Position numbers and translations under genes: made by a program. The notes under the pieces are model-generated. The model made no database searches. It saw only the letters and a list, made by a program, of their open reading frames with translations, and was not told the DNA's origin. Shown in pieces: positions 50,985-53,176 of a stretch of DNA of 53,176 nt. The stretch is from an uncultured Clostridia bacterium (GTDB lineage Bacteria > Bacillota > Clostridia > TANB77 > CAG-508): NCBI GenBank assembly GCA_947594065.1, contig CANQDX010000006.1, positions 1 to 53,176 of the forward strand, written 5' to 3'. Numbering within the stretch: position 1 is the first letter of the stretch; each line of letters begins with the position of its first letter.

Positions 50985-52358
50985 TTAATTTATATCATCT
51001 GAATAATAAACTGTTCTGTAGTCATATATTACTTTATAATATTTTCCTATGAAATTTATTTCATAAAAATTGTCTAGGTTATAAATTGGTTCTACTATTT
51101 GAGTGCCAGATTCATCTATTGAACCCCATTTTCCGTTTAGCTCCACTCCTGCAAATCCGTATTGATTAAATTCTGTTACTTTTTCATATTTATAATCTAT
51201 TATTACGTTATCATTCTGATCTACAAATCCCCATTTTCCTTTTTCTTCTTTTGGTATTAATCTCTTACTACTTACATTTTCTGTTTCTTGTTTTTCATCT
51301 TCTGAATCGTCTTCTTTAATTGTACTTTTATCAATTCTATTTCCAATTAAATTATAATAAGCTGTTTCGTCTTTTAGTTTAGTTTCAATGTAATTATTGT
51401 GAACTTGAACATCTTCGTATTTAACAGCTAAAATTTTCTTTCCAACTGAATTATATACGCCAGTTTTTGAGCTTCTAGTAACGATAAACAAGTTATTTAC
51501 GCCACTGTAATCAATTGATTGATATCTAAAATCTAATACAACCTTTTTATTTTTTACCATTCCATATTGTCCATCTTTTTTTGCAACAAGAATAATGTCT
51601 TTATCTGTGTTTTCTGAGCCAATTCCACCAAGTCTTATAATTTCGTTATATTCTGTATCTAAAAGTTTTTTTCTTTTATAATCCATATAGCCATATCTAT
51701 AGCCGTTAGAAGTTGTTGTACCTAAAATATACCCAGATAAAGCATATTTTTTTTCATTTGTATAATAAGAATCACCTGAAATATAATCATATTCTGGCTT
51801 AATAAGTTCAGCACCTTTTGTATTAATTACACCATATTTTCCATTTTCATAAATTAATAATTCTCCCTCTTTATTACTTAATCCGTCTATTGAATCATAA
51901 ATTGCTTTTGTAATTACATTTCCTTTTAAATCGATTAGCCCAAATTTACCATTTTCTTGATATTTTAATACATTCTTTTCATACGGCATACTTGTTTCTA
52001 TATCATTTAAGCTTACAGTTTCTATTTTACTATATTTGGTAAATAATTCTGTTCCTATATCATTTACAACTTTTGTTCTATAGCTTCCGGTTTCTTCATT
52101 GTAATCATAATAACAAACAAATATAGGTTTAGAAGGATTTGGAATATGTACTTCAAAATATTGTGGTTCAATTATAATATTCCCTTTATTATCAATTACT
52201 CCTATATTATAATCACTTAATAACAAAAAATATTTTTCTTCTACTATTTCTTCTACATTATAGCTTTTTTTAATGCGATTATATACTACAAACCCAATTA
52301 GTAATATAACAAATAAAATAATTAATATAACAATTGATTTCTTGACTTTATCATTCAT
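50985..52358 (-). CDS. Membrane-anchored WG-repeat protein
   Basis: This 457-residue protein has one N-terminal membrane helix (about 8-27) and a repeated module in the extracytoplasmic part: GKFGLIDLKGNVITKAIYD, GKYGVINTKGAELIKPEYD, GKWGFVDQNDNVIIDYKYE and GKWGSIDESGTQIVEPIYN. Diverged copies lie between them, at least seven in total. These are WG (KWG) repeats, beta-strand-rich modules that probably bind ligands or proteins outside the cell. A Lys/Glu/Asp-rich linker (about 345-370) separates the last two from the rest. Function not known. Confidence 0.9.
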   Translation of the reverse strand: MNDKVKKSIVILIILFVILLIGFVVYNRIKKSYNVEEIVEEKYFLLLSDYNIGVIDNKGNIIIEPQYFEVHIPNPSKPIFVCYYDYNEETGSYRTKVVNDIGTELFTKYSKIETVSLNDIETSMPYEKNVLKYQENGKFGLIDLKGNVITKAIYDSIDGLSNKEGELLIYENGKYGVINTKGAELIKPEYDYISGDSYYTNEKKYALSGYILGTTTSNGYRYGYMDYKRKKLLDTEYNEIIRLGGIGSENTDKDIILVAKKDGQYGMVKNKKVVLDFRYQSIDYSGVNNLFIVTRSSKTGVYNSVGKKILAVKYEDVQVHNNYIETKLKDETAYYNLIGNRIDKSTIKEDDSEDEKQETENVSSKRLIPKEEKGKWGFVDQNDNVIIDYKYEKVTEFNQYGFAGVELNGKWGSIDESGTQIVEPIYNLDNFYEINFIGKYYKVIYDYRTVYYSDDIN

Positions 52359-52432
52359 AACATACCTCCAAAAACTACAAATATTATATAATTTTAGAGC
52401 TTATATGTCAATTGTTTTAACCATTTTACAAA

Positions 52433-52589
52433 TTAATAATCTTGCATATTTGTTGGCTGGGTTTTATAATAAATATATTCTTTCACAGTTGAATAAAATT
52501 TAGGCACATAGCTTGTTAAAAATAAATAGATAAATATAGTTATGATAATGGCAAGTAAATTAATTGATTTGTTTGAATAAAAATTCATA
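52433..52589 (-). pseudogene. Small membrane protein with apparent one-base frameshift
   Basis: SD AGAGG precedes ATG 52589. The first nine codons read MNFYSNKSI, then the natural continuation NLLAIIITIFIYLFLTSY, VPKFYSTVKEY... is in the next frame and ends at 52433 with TAA. One extra A in the run at about 52559-52562 explains this. Restored length is 51 residues with one membrane helix. A promoter at 52636-52663 supports expression. Lower confidence than the other broken genes because no homologue is known. Confidence 0.4.
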
Positions 52590-52635
52590 GAAAAAACCTC
52601 TTTTAGAATAAAAAATTTAGATTTAAGATAGTTTT

Positions 52636-52663
52636 ATTATACATCATTTTAATTTTTTTTCAA
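52636..52663 (-). promoter_or_regulatory. Promoter of the small membrane ORF / WG-repeat genes
   Basis: TTGAAA (52663-52658), a 16-base spacer and TATAAT (52641-52636), divergent from the tRNA-Leu promoter. Confidence 0.6.
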
Positions 52664-52691
52664 GTTTTTTAAGAAATATTCTTTAAATCTA

Positions 52692-52721
52692 TTGACAAAA
52701 CTGTTCAATAGATTGTATAAT
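52692..52721 (+). promoter_or_regulatory. Promoter of tRNA-Leu
   Basis: TTGACA (52692-52697), an 18-base spacer and TATAAT (52716-52721), 21 bases before the tRNA. Confidence 0.8.
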
Positions 52722-52742
52722 GACTATTGTTACCGTTCAAAT

Positions 52743-52830
52743 GCAGATGTGGCGGAATAGGTAGACGCACAGGACTTAAAATCCTGCGGACGAATAATCC
52801 GTGCCGGTTCGATTCCGGCCATCTGCACCA
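52743..52830 (+). tRNA. tRNA-Leu (UAA)
   Basis: GCAGATG (52743-52749) pairs with CATCTGC (52820-52826). The anticodon loop CTTAAAA gives UAA and a long variable arm (class II) is present. Discriminator A and CCA are encoded (52827-52830). Confidence 0.96.
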
Positions 52831-52865
52831 GTGACGTTTCTGTTCGAACTTTATAAAACAGATAA

Positions 52866-52898
52866 AAAATATCATTCTGAAAAGGATGATATTTTTTT
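52866..52898 (+). terminator. Terminator of tRNA-Leu
   Basis: AAAATATCATTC (52866-52877) and GGATGATATTTT (52884-52895), one T-G pair, followed by T. Confidence 0.85.
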
Positions 52899-52996
52899 AG
52901 TTTCATTCTCAGTATGTATTACGTCATCCTCGAGTTTTGTACCATTGGTCAAAACTCTTAGGGGATTAGGACTTGTGTCAACGATAAAGTCCTATA
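52899..52996 (-). other. Pair of hairpins, possible IS200/IS605-type end or orphan omega-RNA relic
   Basis: GAGTTTTG (52932-52939) pairs with CAAAACTC (52950-52957) with ACC/GGT inside, and AGGACTT (52968-52974) pairs with AAGTCCT (52987-52993). On the minus strand the block ends in GAATGAAACT (about 52900-52909), an ending often seen at TnpB-associated right ends and CRISPR-like RNAs. There is no tnpB gene in the window. Relation to IS200/IS605 is an impression from memory of such sequences, not a match I can verify. The rest of the gap 52997-53087 is AT-rich. Confidence 0.3.
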
Positions 52997-53087
52997 AAAA
53001 ATAAATTTAAAAATTATAAAGCTACTCTTGGTAAAGTTATTTATATATGCAGAAAAGAGTTAAATAAAAAAAATTTTTAAATTAAGT

Positions 53088-53116
53088 TTGACTTTTTACA
53101 AAAATTTAAGTATAAT
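53088..53116 (+). promoter_or_regulatory. Consensus promoter reading out of the window
   Basis: TTGACT (53088-53093), a 17-base spacer and TATAAT (53111-53116). What it transcribes is beyond the window edge. Confidence 0.75.
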
Positions 53117-53133
53117 AAATATAGGAAATGAAT

Positions 53134-53152
53134 AACCGCAGTGAATGCGGTT
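53134..53152 (+). other. Hairpin at the start of the last transcript
   Basis: AACCGCA (53134-53140), loop GTGAA and TGCGGTT (53146-53152), starting about ten bases after the likely transcription start. It is probably part of a structured leader or RNA gene that continues past the window. Confidence 0.55.
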
Positions 53153-53176
53153 ACCACTACATATAGTTATAACAAC

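Noticed and set aside
52801-53004. 67-residue plus-strand frame that starts inside tRNA-Leu
   Set aside because: Its start codon is in the tRNA, it crosses a terminator and two hairpins, and it has no SD. I treat it as chance.
53111-53176. T-box or other riboswitch at the window end
   Set aside because: Only about 50 transcribed bases remain and none of the conserved T-box or S-box sequences can be seen.

Overview
The window is a strongly AT-rich chromosomal segment of an endospore-forming low-GC Firmicute, most likely an uncultured, gut-type member of the Clostridia. The evidence is a complete Spo0A, a SpoIVFA/SpoIVFB-like pair, an FtsK/SpoIIIE translocase, Gram-positive SD signals and sigma-A promoters, sortases with an LPXTG substrate, and UvrX-type Y-family polymerase plus a YolD-like partner. 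Almost every gene is on the minus strand, so the segment probably lies within one replichore. The plus-strand exceptions are nfeD/SPFH, a coiled-coil gene, one sortase and tRNA-Leu.

Layout. 1-6.1 kb: a microgene, a GH18 lytic-type enzyme, the NfeD/SPFH pair, and an MBOAT/DHHW O-acetylation pair with an unusual structured start region. 6.1-8.9 kb: an anchored protein, a palindromic element, and an ABC-2 transporter whose permease is broken by two single-base insertions. 8.9-12.1 kb: an SOS unit (Y-family polymerase plus a 58-residue partner) and a frameshifted pilin-like/SUMF1-like protein. 12.1-12.5 kb: a long palindrome and a second microgene with its own promoter and terminator. 12.5-21.4 kb: DUF362, TcdA, a frameshifted Ig-like protein, a PBP, a TtcA-family enzyme, TVP38, an acyl-CoA ligase and hemolysin III. 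21.5-26 kb: a heterodimeric ABC exporter and a metal transporter.

26-38 kb: a heptad-repeat gene facing a long operon (ftsK, an unknown coiled-coil protein, a beta-CASP nuclease, GH15, a Ca2+-type P-ATPase), then an ATPase-subunit-like protein and rsmD. 38.4-42.3 kb: two sortases around an LPXTG protein and tRNA-His/tRNA-Gln, then a pilin-like secreted protein. 42.3-47.7 kb: spoIVFB, spoIVFA, a small membrane protein, rng, pth, an orphan 102-residue gene and spo0A. 47.7-52.6 kb: YigZ, an HI0933-type flavoprotein, a methionine gamma-lyase-family protein, a WG-repeat protein and a damaged membrane microprotein. The window ends with tRNA-Leu, a pair of hairpins that may be a transposon relic, and a strong promoter pointing out of the window.

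Most notable are two paralogous 22-24 codon microgenes that share a KT[VI]D[TA]VHTH core, each behind its own consensus promoter. Also notable are a two-copy palindromic element lying just upstream of ribosome binding sites, a structured spacer between SD and start codon in the MBOAT gene, and four frameshifts that share one signature (an extra C immediately before GG on the coding strand), which points to a common cause and possibly a systematic sequencing error.
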